Source: Niabella drilacis (GTDB lineage Bacteria > Bacteroidota > Bacteroidia > Chitinophagales > Chitinophagaceae). From it: 64,000 bases of DNA. Shown here piece after piece: positions 18,714-26,496 of this stretch (position 1 is the stretch's first letter; each line of letters opens with the position of its first letter). The notes under the pieces are model-generated. The model had not been told where the DNA came from and did not search any database. It saw only the letters and a program-made list of their open reading frames with translations. Made by a program: the position numbers and the translations under genes. The DNA is taken from contig NZ_FMZO01000002.1 in NCBI RefSeq assembly GCF_900101395.1, positions 385,840 to 449,839 of the forward strand, read 5' to 3'.

Positions 18714-19385
18714 ATGAGAGACTACAAACTAAAAAATATCGACCCGGATGACATTGGCGATTTACTCGTTAAAGTTGAAAAATCATTTGATATTAAGTTT
18801 GGTGAAACTGAATTATTGCACATTTCGACTTTTGGCGAACTTTGTGACCACATCGCTAATAAAATTGAACTTGACAATACTGATGATTGTACGAGCCAGC
18901 AAGCGTTTTATAAATTGCGTGACGCAATTTCATCAACACTTCAAACAGCCAAAAAGAACCTCCCGACAAATTTTCCTCTTGCAGATCTTTTCCCACGACA
19001 AAGCAGACGCTTACAAATAACAAAGTTGGAAGCACATTTAGGGTTTAAACTTAATATCCTGCGGCCGCCATATTGGGTGATCGGGATACTTACTGTTTTA
19101 CTTCTGGTAGCTTTTGTTACGCTTTTCTTTGATTGGCAAACAGGACTTGCAGGATTGGTCTTTTCGATTGCAGGATTTTGGTTTGCAAATAAAACCGGCA
19201 ACGAACTTGACTTAAAAACGCTTGGACAGGTAGCTGATAAAATGACAAGGGAGCATTATTTAAAATCAAGACGTAGTCCAAGGACATTTAATAAGAAAGA
19301 AATAGAAAAAGTATTAACGGATTGGTTCAGTAACGACTTAGGTTTAGATAAAAGTGAGCTGACAAGAGAGGCAAAATTTGTATGA
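18714..19385 (+). CDS. Membrane protein with ACP-like ends
   Basis: The product has 223 residues. Residues 1-50 (DPDDIGDLLVKVEKSFDIKF, then ISTFGELCDHIANKI) have the helix spacing of an acyl carrier protein. They lack the DSL serine that carries phosphopantetheine, so the domain is probably a degenerate fold or a protein interaction module. Two membrane helices follow at about residues 120-140 and 143-162. The C-terminal 40 residues (KKEIEKVLTDWFSNDLGLDK) again look like ACP helix I. I know of similar Bacteroidota proteins with no assigned function. The gene has its own module-type leader and a start that lacks an obvious Shine-Dalgarno site. The ACP resemblance was read by eye. Confidence 0.78.
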   Translation: MRDYKLKNIDPDDIGDLLVKVEKSFDIKFGETELLHISTFGELCDHIANKIELDNTDDCTSQQAFYKLRDAISSTLQTAKKNLPTNFPLADLFPRQSRRLQITKLEAHLGFKLNILRPPYWVIGILTVLLLVAFVTLFFDWQTGLAGLVFSIAGFWFANKTGNELDLKTLGQVADKMTREHYLKSRRSPRTFNKKEIEKVLTDWFSNDLGLDKSELTREAKFV

Positions 19386-19452
19386 GCTTTGCGGTTCGGC
19401 CACAATAAAAACCTTGAACCTTGTGTAACAGTATTTACAAATAGAACTATAA

Positions 19453-19851
19453 ATGAACCAGTCTGATTTTTCTAATATTGTTAAAGAATTTATTATTAGA
19501 AGTTGTCCTGAATTTGCCGGAAAAATTTTGTACTATGAAGATGATTCATTTGATTGTGAACTAAGAAGCGAGTCAGATTTATTTTCAATATGGATCGCGA
19601 CATATAATTGTGAAATTACAATTGGTTTAAGAGACCCGCTTGGAAAATCTGATATTCACACGCATATAGAGTTCAATCATTATGACAACGAAGATTTTGA
19701 AGATGCTTTTAATTATTTGAAAAATTTTATTGAGCGTATTAAAACTGAAAAATTAATTCTTGTTAAAAAGAATGATGAAAATTATGACTGGTTGGATGTT
19801 GATGATTTTCGTGGATCAATTCATTCTAAAATTAGTTGGAAAAGGAATTAA
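19453..19851 (+). CDS. Hypothetical protein (132 aa), immunity-like
   Basis: The product is a small acidic protein starting MNQSDFSNIVKEFIIRSCPE, with alternating strands (KILYYEDDSFDCELRSE, LFSIWIATYNCEITIGLRD) and a long C-terminal helix (DAFNYLKNFIERIKTEKLI). Size, charge and layout are typical of orphan immunity proteins, but I cannot name the family. It lies 67 bases after the membrane protein gene and about 100 bases before the next gene on the same strand. Base composition is A/T rich compared with its downstream neighbour. Confidence 0.72.
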   Translation: MNQSDFSNIVKEFIIRSCPEFAGKILYYEDDSFDCELRSESDLFSIWIATYNCEITIGLRDPLGKSDIHTHIEFNHYDNEDFEDAFNYLKNFIERIKTEKLILVKKNDENYDWLDVDDFRGSIHSKISWKRN

Positions 19852-19951
19852 AACCAGACCTAAGATTTTTAACCAGGAAAGCGATTGGATCATTCTGTTA
19901 CGGCGACAACAAACCAGTAAATCCTTAACAATTACAATAAATCCGCAGGTT

Positions 19952-20494
19952 ATGCAACACACTATGAGATATTTATTAATGGCAATTATCCCATTTTTGG
20001 CCGTCCATGCTGTTGCCCAGACGGAAACGGTGAAAATTTTCAAAAAAACAGAATATAGTAATGGTAACTTTTACCGGCAGAGCTACGACACTATAAAAGT
20101 AGCCCAGGAGCCTGTGGATATTTATTTTTTCAAAAAACACTTCAACTTCCCTTATGACCTGCCCGGTAAGTTTACAGACGAGGCACTTAAAAACAGGACC
20201 GTATCCGTTTGGCGAAATCCAAATGGCAAAAAGGAGGATAAAGGTAATTGGGAAAACACGTACACCTACGACCGTTTAGGGCGTGTCACCAACTATACCT
20301 ATTCAGGTTGCTTCTTATGTTCAAATCTTCCTTACAACTACAGCGTAACCTACAACAAGGACGGACAAATTGAGGCGCTTAACGAAACAATCAATAACCT
20401 GCAAAGTTTCAGGTTCTACTATGATGCCCAAGGTGCTATTGTAAAACTTGAAAAATACATATCCGGCAAATTGCAGACGGAATTGGTAAACTGA
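19952..20494 (+). CDS. Secreted hypothetical protein with YD/RHS-like strands
   Basis: The frame is open from 19760, but that part overlaps the preceding gene. The ATG at 19952 (or 19964) gives a clean signal peptide ending FLAVHAVAQ. The mature protein of about 155 residues has short repeating strands of the YD-repeat kind: YTYDRLGRVTNYTYSG, YSVTYNKDGQIEALNE, FYYDAQGAIVKLEKY. It looks like a small single-domain secreted protein, related in style to the protein at 43142-44188. A periplasmic or secreted location is likely; no function is known. Confidence 0.7.
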   Translation: MQHTMRYLLMAIIPFLAVHAVAQTETVKIFKKTEYSNGNFYRQSYDTIKVAQEPVDIYFFKKHFNFPYDLPGKFTDEALKNRTVSVWRNPNGKKEDKGNWENTYTYDRLGRVTNYTYSGCFLCSNLPYNYSVTYNKDGQIEALNETINNLQSFRFYYDAQGAIVKLEKYISGKLQTELVN

Positions 20495-20830
20495 CCTGCA
20501 GTGCCCAACCGGGGGTTAGGCTATGCGGCAGGGGCTACAGGTACTCCCGGCAGCAATCAGCATATACAGGCAGCTAAATAATTTTTATGATCCCGGCTGT
20601 AGTGCCAGTAGCAGCGGTATCCCGCTAAAAGCGGGATCGCACTCTTGTGCTGCGGTGCAGGTGGCATCCGTTGAGTATCAGAAAATACCATCAATTTTTT
20701 ACCAATTATAAAAAATAAGTATATTAGCAATGCAGCCAATTGATCTCTCTTTGAGATTGCTATTGAAATTAGTATTTATTAAAAATGAACAAATTTTTGG
20801 TAATCTTAACCATATGGCCTTAAATTTGTT
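20495..20830 (+). repeat. Family B repeat and promoter before the TAC operon
   Basis: Bases 20584-20662 are repeat family B. They include the inserted small hairpin ATCCCGCTAAAAGCGGGAT and the conserved CACTCTTGTGCTGCGGTGCA. A promoter box TATATTAG with CAA following lies at 20720-20727, about 120 bases before the first gene of the operon. No protein gene is seen. Confidence 0.6.
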
Positions 20831-20848
20831 CTTAACTTATAAGTTAAG
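20787..20848 (+). promoter_or_regulatory. Candidate operator of the TAC operon: nested inverted repeats
   Basis: Two dyads abut the first gene. GAACAAATTT at 20787-20796 pairs with AAATTTGTTC at 20822-20831. A perfect 18-base palindrome, CTTAACTTATAAGTTAAG, spans 20831-20848 and ends directly at the TTG start codon. XRE-type antitoxins usually repress their own operon by binding such palindromes. That the downstream HTH protein binds here is an inference. Confidence 0.65.
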
Positions 20849-21340
20849 TTGATCGTTTATTTTGAACTAATTGAAGACTTATGTAGTAAACGCGTTGACG
20901 TCTATACTGTTAGGATAGATGATGAAGCGGCTTTTGAGTATGAAAAATATTATGAGAAGGAATTTGTACAGCATGATGAAGAGCGGGACTTTATCGATAG
21001 TGCGCTCGAAGAGATTAGAAAAAGGGGGGCTTTAAGAAGATATTTTCGCAACGAAGGGCCGGCAGATGCGTTACCAAATGGTGTTCCTGATGAAATTGTA
21101 AAGTTGAATGAGAATGATCAGGGAATCAGGCTTTATTGTATCCGTCTTTCAGATAATGTATTGATCCTGTTAAATGGAGATATAAAAACTATACAGGACC
21201 CAAAAGATTGTCCAAACGTTAGAAAGCATTTTTTGTTTGCCCAACGACTTGCCTGCTTTTTAACGACATATATTTTTGAGGAGGGAATAGATCTGGTAAA
21301 TGACAGGTACTGTTTTCATAAAAAGGAGGTTGAGTTATGA
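20849..21340 (+). CDS. Putative HigB/RelE-like toxin of a TAC module
   Basis: The product has 163 residues. The only start I can find is TTG at 20849: the frame is closed by TAA a few codons upstream and no ATG comes soon after. Residues 25-70 are charged helices. Then LRRYFRNEGPADALPNG and IRLYCIRLSDNVLILLNGDI follow the strand pattern of RelE/HigB-type RNases ('G.R.Y......IVLLHG..K'). The match is by pattern and position, not strong sequence identity. Its stop overlaps the ATG of the next gene by four bases, showing tight coupling to an HTH antitoxin and a SecB-like protein, the order known for toxin-antitoxin-chaperone systems such as HigB1-HigA1-Rv1957 of Mycobacterium tuberculosis. Confidence 0.65.
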   Translation: MIVYFELIEDLCSKRVDVYTVRIDDEAAFEYEKYYEKEFVQHDEERDFIDSALEEIRKRGALRRYFRNEGPADALPNGVPDEIVKLNENDQGIRLYCIRLSDNVLILLNGDIKTIQDPKDCPNVRKHFLFAQRLACFLTTYIFEEGIDLVNDRYCFHKKEVEL

Positions 21341-21762
21341 AATTAAAAAATTATAAACAGAGAATAGAAAGCATCCCGGAATTTACAAAACGGGAGGCTA
21401 AGCATAGCTTAGATATCCTGGATCGCATTCATGAACTGCTTCAGGAAAAATTTGGAGGTAGGCAAAAACTGCTTGCTGAAAAAATGGGAAAGAAAGAGGC
21501 GGAGATTTCCAGGTGGATCAATGGTAATCATAATTTTACTATGAAAACCATTTCCAAACTTGAGGCAGCATTTGGTGCACCAATCATTGCTGTTTGCACC
21601 AGTGATGTTGATGCTGATTTTGAACAGGTAAAATCTCCATTCAATACATTTCATAAAACCGTTTTTGTTTCTGAAGCCGGGTTAAGAGAAGAAAGGCAAT
21701 TAAGTTTTACAGAAGTAAAAATGACGCTTGCCGATGAAGAGATAGATGAAATGAGTATCTGA
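21337..21762 (+). CDS. XRE-family antitoxin (HigA-like) of a TAC module
   Basis: The product has 141 residues. A helix-turn-helix domain spans about residues 22-85: GGRQKLLAEKMGKKEAEISR, then WINGNHNFTMKTISKLEAAF, a clear XRE fold. The C-terminal tail of about 50 residues (FNTFHKTVFVSEAGLREERQ) is flexible. In studied TAC systems such a tail is the chaperone-addiction region that the SecB-like protein binds; applying this here is an inference. It overlaps the toxin gene by 4 bases and the SecB-like gene by 1 base (TGATG). The protein is the likely binder of the 18-base palindrome upstream. Confidence 0.85.
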   Translation: MKLKNYKQRIESIPEFTKREAKHSLDILDRIHELLQEKFGGRQKLLAEKMGKKEAEISRWINGNHNFTMKTISKLEAAFGAPIIAVCTSDVDADFEQVKSPFNTFHKTVFVSEAGLREERQLSFTEVKMTLADEEIDEMSI

Positions 21763-22217
21763 TGAGCACAGAAAAGAATTTTAATATTGAACTGTTAAGC
21801 GTTGAAGATATACGCATACAAAATGCGTCTATCAATAGCCCGCAGCATTCGACTGCCCCAGGTGATAGTGAGTTTGATATCAATATATCCCTAAAGCCGG
21901 GCATTAATATTGATCAAAAAAAAATGTTGCTTGTATTTGTTTGTGAAGCGTTGTCCAAATCCAGGGATGCGCAAAGCTCAATGGAGGCATCCTGTAAATT
22001 TGAAATTGCATATATCTTTCATGTTAAAAATCTTAAGGACTTAATCACAGAGCAGGAGGATCATGTTCAGGTGGATGATGAGCTGGCTACAAGCGTAGTA
22101 AATATTGCTTATTCCACTTCAAGGGGAATCATTTTTACCCGTTGCCAGGGCACTGTTTTTAACAGGCTAATCCTCCCCGTTACTTCTACAAAAGAACTAA
22201 CAAAAATGCTAAAGTAA
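21762..22217 (+). CDS. SecB-like chaperone of a TAC module
   Basis: The product has 151 residues. The first half contains FDINISLKPGINIDQKKMLL, a SecB-like beta-sheet region. The end (ATSVVNIAYSTSRGIIFTRC, then QGTVFNRLILPVTST) matches the SecB C-terminal helix-turn pattern 'Y..SR......GT.F....LPV.....L'. General SecB is not part of the basic gene set in Bacteroidota, so a solitary copy next to an HTH antitoxin is best explained as a TAC chaperone that stabilises the antitoxin. The ATG overlaps the antitoxin stop codon. Confidence 0.78.
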   Translation: MSTEKNFNIELLSVEDIRIQNASINSPQHSTAPGDSEFDINISLKPGINIDQKKMLLVFVCEALSKSRDAQSSMEASCKFEIAYIFHVKNLKDLITEQEDHVQVDDELATSVVNIAYSTSRGIIFTRCQGTVFNRLILPVTSTKELTKMLK

Positions 22218-22633
22218 ATACATGGGCCGGTAGTACGGCTTTTTTTTACTGTATCCGTTGTAGTCCCAGCGATCGGGATGGCAGCGGTATCCCGCTAAAA
22301 GCGGGATCGCACTCTTGTGCTGCAGTGCAGATGGCGGCAGTTAAGCACCAGCACCCCAATACCGGAACAACCCACATCAAAGGCCATCGGCCTGGCCACG
22401 TCTTTACAACTCCGGAATTTATTCCGGAAGCCAAAACCGGCTACGGAGCGGGGGAGCGCCCTCGGCGCGGTCCATAGCATCGCCCGCACGTCCCCCCCGG
22501 TCTCCCTGTCCCATCAATGCATGCATATACACCACCACCCGCCGCATTTGCAAAGCAATACCTCCTCCCTTACGGAAATCCGTAAAATGCCAGCTGCCGC
22601 ATTTCATAGTTTCGTGCGATAAAAAAAATACTT
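22218..22633. repeat. Family B and A repeats, with dyad
   Basis: Bases 22250-22330 are repeat B with the hairpin ATCCCGCTAAAAGCGGGAT. Bases about 22370-22560 are repeat A (CCGGAATTTATTCCGGAAGC, CTACGGAGCGGG). The dyad TTACGG-AAAT-CCGTAA lies at 22570-22585. No gene is supported; several open frames here are translations of the repeats. Confidence 0.6.
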
Positions 22634-23197
22634 ATGATTATGATGTTCGCGAAATTTAGAGTTAGCACATTGCCCTTGTTTTTTAAACTGTTCATGCTGC
22701 TGTTTTTTCTGGGATCTTGTAAGAAAGCAGCCAATGACTTGCAAAAGCAACCGGAGCCCACTCCAACAGTTTTTGCTTACGAGGTTCATTGCGATTTGTG
22801 TCATATAACTTATAATGATTTAAATGGTGAAAGCAGGACTGTAAGAAATAATACCGGTAAATGGAGTTTTAATATCCTGGGGAAAACACCATCAAACCTC
22901 AAGCTAAGTGTTGTCACAACGTTGCCGGGCTATCAGTCCATTCAGGCATACATTCTGAAGGATGGGGAGGTGGTTTACGGAGATCTTGGCTATAATCGTG
23001 CAGAGATTACCTACAGTACGGTTAATGGTAAGGGCACCTCCAGTTTTGGAAGTTATATACCGTCAACTTCACCAGGGGGAAGCGATCAAAATGGAGGTAC
23101 TTCTTCGAGTTCGTCTGTATGTGGTGCAAAAAACAAAACAGGAGGATATTGCAAAAGAGTAGTTGCTGGTGGTGGCAGATGCTGGCAACACCGGTAA
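22634..23197 (+). CDS. Lipoprotein with C-terminal Cys/His metal-binding-like tail
   Basis: The product has 187 residues. A long hydrophobic start ends LFMLLFFLGSCKK, a lipoprotein signal with Cys near residue 29. Residues 45-135 form a beta-rich domain (VFAYEVHCDLCHITYNDLNG, with a CxxC pair). A Ser/Gly-rich linker follows. The last 25 residues read VCGAKNKTGGYCKRVVAGGG then RCWQHR, a C-x(n)-C-x(n)-C-x2-H tail that recurs at the end of unrelated Bacteroidota surface and nuclease proteins. I infer it binds a metal ion. The gene ends exactly where an IstB remnant begins, so sequence beyond the tail may have been lost. Confidence 0.78.
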   Translation: MIMMFAKFRVSTLPLFFKLFMLLFFLGSCKKAANDLQKQPEPTPTVFAYEVHCDLCHITYNDLNGESRTVRNNTGKWSFNILGKTPSNLKLSVVTTLPGYQSIQAYILKDGEVVYGDLGYNRAEITYSTVNGKGTSSFGSYIPSTSPGGSDQNGGTSSSSSVCGAKNKTGGYCKRVVAGGGRCWQHR

Positions 23198-23482
23198 TTG
23201 GGAAGTAACAGTGGTCGAGCCATTCGCGTAGCGATCTTCCGGTATCTGTAACAGTGTCATCCTCATATCATAGGTAAGCGGCGGTGGTCCAAAATCGTCA
23301 AAGATCCATAAAGGCGTTTTTGACAGCTGGTTGAGTAATTTGATATAGGATCCGTCCAGGCGCGCAGCGGTAAGGGCCTCAACAAAACGGTTCATAGCAA
23401 AATAGAATGCCCGGTGCCCCGCATCGCCGCACCATAGCATCGCCGCCGCACAACCTCCGGTTGCCGTTCTTATAAGGGTTTC
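23198..23482 (-). pseudogene. istB: IstB (IS21 family helper) remnant
   Basis: Read on the minus strand, this segment gives GDAGHRAFYFAMNRFVEALT, ARLDGSYIKLLNQL, IFDDFGPPPLTYDMRMTLLQ and EDRYANGSTTVTSQLPV. These correspond to the middle of IstB, the AAA+ helper of IS21 transposition ('DGSY.KL...', Walker B 'L.LDDFG..PL', sensor 'STI.TSQLPV'). The Walker A end and the C-terminal end are missing and no IstA lies nearby, so it is an inactive fragment of an ancient insertion. The upstream flank is Ala/Cys-rich and unlike IstB. Confidence 0.85.
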
Positions 23483-24180
23483 CGGAACTTTTTTTTGAGT
23501 GTGTTTTGCAGACTTTAAATGGCTGCATTTTTTATGTGAGTGCCATACGGCCATCAGCATTACCCATCAGCGACCCCCTTACGGTTTTCCGTAAAAATGC
23601 TTTTCTCTTGGTGTATATATATGGTCCCGGCTGCAGTGCGTATGGCAACGGTCTTGCGTCGCACTCTTGTGCTGTAGTACAGGTAGCATCGATATCCCGC
23701 TGAAAGCGGGATCACTCACTTGTGCTGCGGTGTCCCGATAGCGATCGGGAGCATCAGTTTAGCGCCCCGTGTCCCGCGTCCTCCAAACGTAAATGCGTGC
23801 CCCATTTCCCCCCGGTCCTAATGTCCCCCAATGCAAGTACACGCCGGCCCACCACGCCCGATTCCTCCAAATCTTAGCAATTAATTCCCTTACGGTTTTC
23901 CGTAAAAACGCGCGGTTGTTGAAGAATATATTTGTACAAACCGCCGGGGATGGCTTTTGTCAAATAAAAAAAATATGTATATTAGCAAACAACTATTTGG
24001 AAAAGTAAAACTGCTAAAGAACAACTACCACGACGGTTGCGGAAATAATAATTTTTTAACCAGTAAAAGCTATTAAATAGCCGTGTTTAGGCGTTTACAA
24101 GCGATTATAAACGTTTATAAATTGCGGTAAACGATGAGTTGGTAGCTACGTGTCAATCTTTATTCTAATTTGTATTTAAT
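23483..24180 (+). repeat. Repeat-promoter-leader module upstream of the defence genes
   Basis: No gene is present in about 700 bases. A dyad TTACGG-TTTT-CCGTAA lies at 23579-23594, followed by repeat B at about 23618-23740 (which contains a TCCCGATAGCGATCGGGA hairpin at 23733-23750). A degenerate repeat A follows, then a second TTACGG dyad at 23890-23905. Exactly 73 bases after that dyad comes a promoter box TATATTAG (23978-23985) with TTTTG at 23955-23959. The leader shares TTTGGAAAAGTAAAACTGCT-like, CGACGGTTGCGGAA and ACAAGCGATTATAAACG pieces with the modules at 8550 and 18550. Confidence 0.65.
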
Positions 24181-25335
24181 ATGGCAAAGAGAACTAAATC
24201 CGCTGTAAAAAAAGCCGCGAGCAAAACAGCAACAAAGGCTATTGAATCTGCAAAGGTAAAAAAGCAAATTTCTAATACAGACTTGCCAAGAAAGACCCTA
24301 GAGGAATGTCTTGATGTAGCAAGACCGATTCATGAAACCTATGCTGACTCAAATGTTTCTTGGGACGAAATAGCTGCTGCATTAAGTCGTGGGTCACAAA
24401 CTGCGGCGTTTAAATATTTAGTTTGGGGGGCACAGGCTTATGGATTAATACTTCGAGATGGTGAAGCATACCAGCTTACGGAAACTTCAAGAAAAATATT
24501 TGCCCCAGAATCAGAAGCCGAAAGGAGAGAGAGCCTAATTAAAGCAAGTACAATACCCACAATTCTGAGCCGATTTTATACAGATTATAATGGAAAATTT
24601 CTTCCCGAGGGTGAGTTTTTTGACAATATTCTGAACTCTCGGTATTCTATTCCGAAGGACAGAATTAACGAAGCAAAGGATATCATTCTTAGTAACGCAA
24701 GGTACTGTGGTTTGCTAATCGAACATGACTCTGGAAAGATGACTATTCGACTTGAGGGAGCTCCAATAAGGAACGAATCTCAACCCGAAATATCAATTCA
24801 ATCTGAGATTGATAATGGCAGTTCAGAGATTGACTCTGAAAACATTTGCTTTTATATTACTCCAATTGGGGATGAGGGTACAGAAGTCAGAAGACATGCC
24901 GATATGTTGCTGAAACATTTAATAGAACCTGCCTTTGCAAAATTTAATTATAAAGTTATTAGAGCTGACAAAATAGAAAAATCAGGTCTTATTAGTCAGC
25001 AAATATTTGAATATTTGGTTTCTTGTAAAATATGTGTTGCAGACCTTTCTTATGGTAATCCCAACGCATTTTATGAATTAGGGATTCGGCATATGATAAA
25101 GAAGCCTTCAATTCAAATCATCAGAAAAGGTGATAAAATTCCTTTCGATGTTTCGCAGGGGCGAACAATAACCGTTGATATATCTGACACGTACACCGTA
25201 ATGGACAAGATTGAGTCTGCGAAAAATGAACTGATGGAGCATATTAAGGCAATATTGGATCCATCATCGAGTGGCCAATCTGACGACAATCCTGTAGCGG
25301 TTTATCTTCCAAAACTCACAATTAGGATGATATAA
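24181..25335 (+). CDS. Winged-helix plus deoxyribosyltransferase/TIR-like domain protein
   Basis: The product has 384 residues. Residues 1-35 are Lys/Ala rich. Residues 35-200 form a DUF5343-like winged-helix region (SRGSQTAAFKYLVWGAQAYG, then LILRDGEAYQLTETSRKIF). Residues 220-345 form a Rossmann-like domain with FYITPIGDEGTEVRRHADML, YKVIRADKIEKSGLISQQIF, VADLSYGNPNAFYELGIRH and IPFDVSQGRTI. The 'ADLS..NPN.FYELG' motif with its Glu is shared by nucleoside deoxyribosyltransferase and TIR-like NAD-cleaving families, and points to a nucleotide or NAD substrate. It lies 99 bases before a CD-NTase gene on the same strand, so it may belong to the CBASS operon. Activity and membership are inferences. 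Confidence 0.75.
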   Translation: MAKRTKSAVKKAASKTATKAIESAKVKKQISNTDLPRKTLEECLDVARPIHETYADSNVSWDEIAAALSRGSQTAAFKYLVWGAQAYGLILRDGEAYQLTETSRKIFAPESEAERRESLIKASTIPTILSRFYTDYNGKFLPEGEFFDNILNSRYSIPKDRINEAKDIILSNARYCGLLIEHDSGKMTIRLEGAPIRNESQPEISIQSEIDNGSSEIDSENICFYITPIGDEGTEVRRHADMLLKHLIEPAFAKFNYKVIRADKIEKSGLISQQIFEYLVSCKICVADLSYGNPNAFYELGIRHMIKKPSIQIIRKGDKIPFDVSQGRTITVDISDTYTVMDKIESAKNELMEHIKAILDPSSSGQSDDNPVAVYLPKLTIRMI

Positions 25336-25434
25336 TGTACAACTGTCAACAATAACATCGCCTATAAAGGAGCTTGAGATCGAAATATTTGCTACCGATA
25401 ATACTCTGCCATTAACCGTAAGTTTAAACCAACT

Positions 25435-26496
25435 ATGCCAAAGAATTATAGACAACTAACTGAATCTGTTCGTAACAGAATAAATCCAGAACATCGCGCC
25501 TTGACAAAGGCATTCTCCGATGAGCTATCAACTATATCATACAGCGATGTCCTAGTATTTATTAGAACTGCTATGAAAGGTGTTGAACCTGAATACACAC
25601 AAAAAAGCAAAGATGCGGGAGAAAGAGTTAAAGAGCATCTATCGAAAGAGCTTTCGCAGGTTAGCTTTAAATATCAAGGCTCAGTAATGACCAATACGCA
25701 CATTAAAGCATATAGTGACATAGACTTACTTACAATTTCAGAAAAATTTTACCAAGCTGATAATTATGAAATAAGACAAATACTTGAAAATTCTGACCGA
25801 AGAGCAAAATACTATTCATTATCGATAAACAAAATGGAGAAAGAATTAAACGCTTCTTCCTATCAAGGTAATTCTCTCGACGATTTACGATATAATAGAA
25901 CTAAAAGCGAAGAAGTATTGTCTGAGGTTTATAGTATTTGTGATACATCAAAGCCTAAATCAATAAAAATAGAAAATCTAAGCCTGAAAAGAGAAGTTGA
26001 TATTGTTATTGCGAACTGGTATGATGATGTGAAATCAGTTATTAATGATAAAGGAGAATATAGAGGTATTCAAATTTATAATAAAGAAAAACACCAAAGA
26101 GAAAACGCCGACTTTCCTTTCCTAAGTATTATGAGAATTAATGAAAGAGGAAACGAAACAACTGGCAGAGTTAAAAAAATGATTCGGTTTATCAAAAATA
26201 TAAAAGCATTATCAGACCACGAAATAAAACTGTCGAGTTTTGACATTAATGCAGTTTGTTATGATATAGGAATAGAAAAATACAAAAGCCTTTCTTTCTA
26301 CCAATTAGTTCCGGTTATATACAATCAACTAAAAAGTATATGCGAAAATAAAACTCATTCAGACAATATTGTTTCAGTTGATGGGCGTGAATACATATTT
26401 CGTTATAATTCAGAAAAGCTTAAGAATTTGAAATTAGTTTTGAATGAACTTCAATCAATTTATTTAGACTTGTATACAAACATTCTATCCAAATGA
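25435..26496 (+). CDS. CBASS cyclic nucleotide synthase (CD-NTase)
   Basis: The product has 353 residues. The nucleotidyltransferase signature is GSVMTNTHIKAYSDIDLL, with Gly82-Ser83 and metal-binding Asp95 and Asp97. The third catalytic acid is Asp189 in REVDIVIANW. Spacing fits the CD-NTase (cGAS/DncV-like) family rather than other Pol-beta enzymes. In CBASS the enzyme makes a cyclic nucleotide signal after phage infection. Its last codons overlap the next gene (ATGA, 4 bases), which encodes a TIR-STING effector. Known STING-linked CD-NTases of Bacteroidota belong to clade E and make 3',3'-cyclic di-GMP; that product is expected but not shown here. I leave the symbol empty because the clade was not tested. 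Confidence 0.88.
   Translation: MPKNYRQLTESVRNRINPEHRALTKAFSDELSTISYSDVLVFIRTAMKGVEPEYTQKSKDAGERVKEHLSKELSQVSFKYQGSVMTNTHIKAYSDIDLLTISEKFYQADNYEIRQILENSDRRAKYYSLSINKMEKELNASSYQGNSLDDLRYNRTKSEEVLSEVYSICDTSKPKSIKIENLSLKREVDIVIANWYDDVKSVINDKGEYRGIQIYNKEKHQRENADFPFLSIMRINERGNETTGRVKKMIRFIKNIKALSDHEIKLSSFDINAVCYDIGIEKYKSLSFYQLVPVIYNQLKSICENKTHSDNIVSVDGREYIFRYNSEKLKNLKLVLNELQSIYLDLYTNILSK

Noticed and set aside
20786-20820. A short ATG frame upstream of the TAC toxin (MNKFLVILTIWP)
   Set aside because: It encodes only 12 residues inside the inverted-repeat region. It could be an upstream leader peptide but nothing supports it.
23506-24008. Short open frames between the IstB remnant and the 24181 gene
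   Set aside because: They are translations of repeats B and A and of the leader module. The same peptides recur at the other repeat copies.
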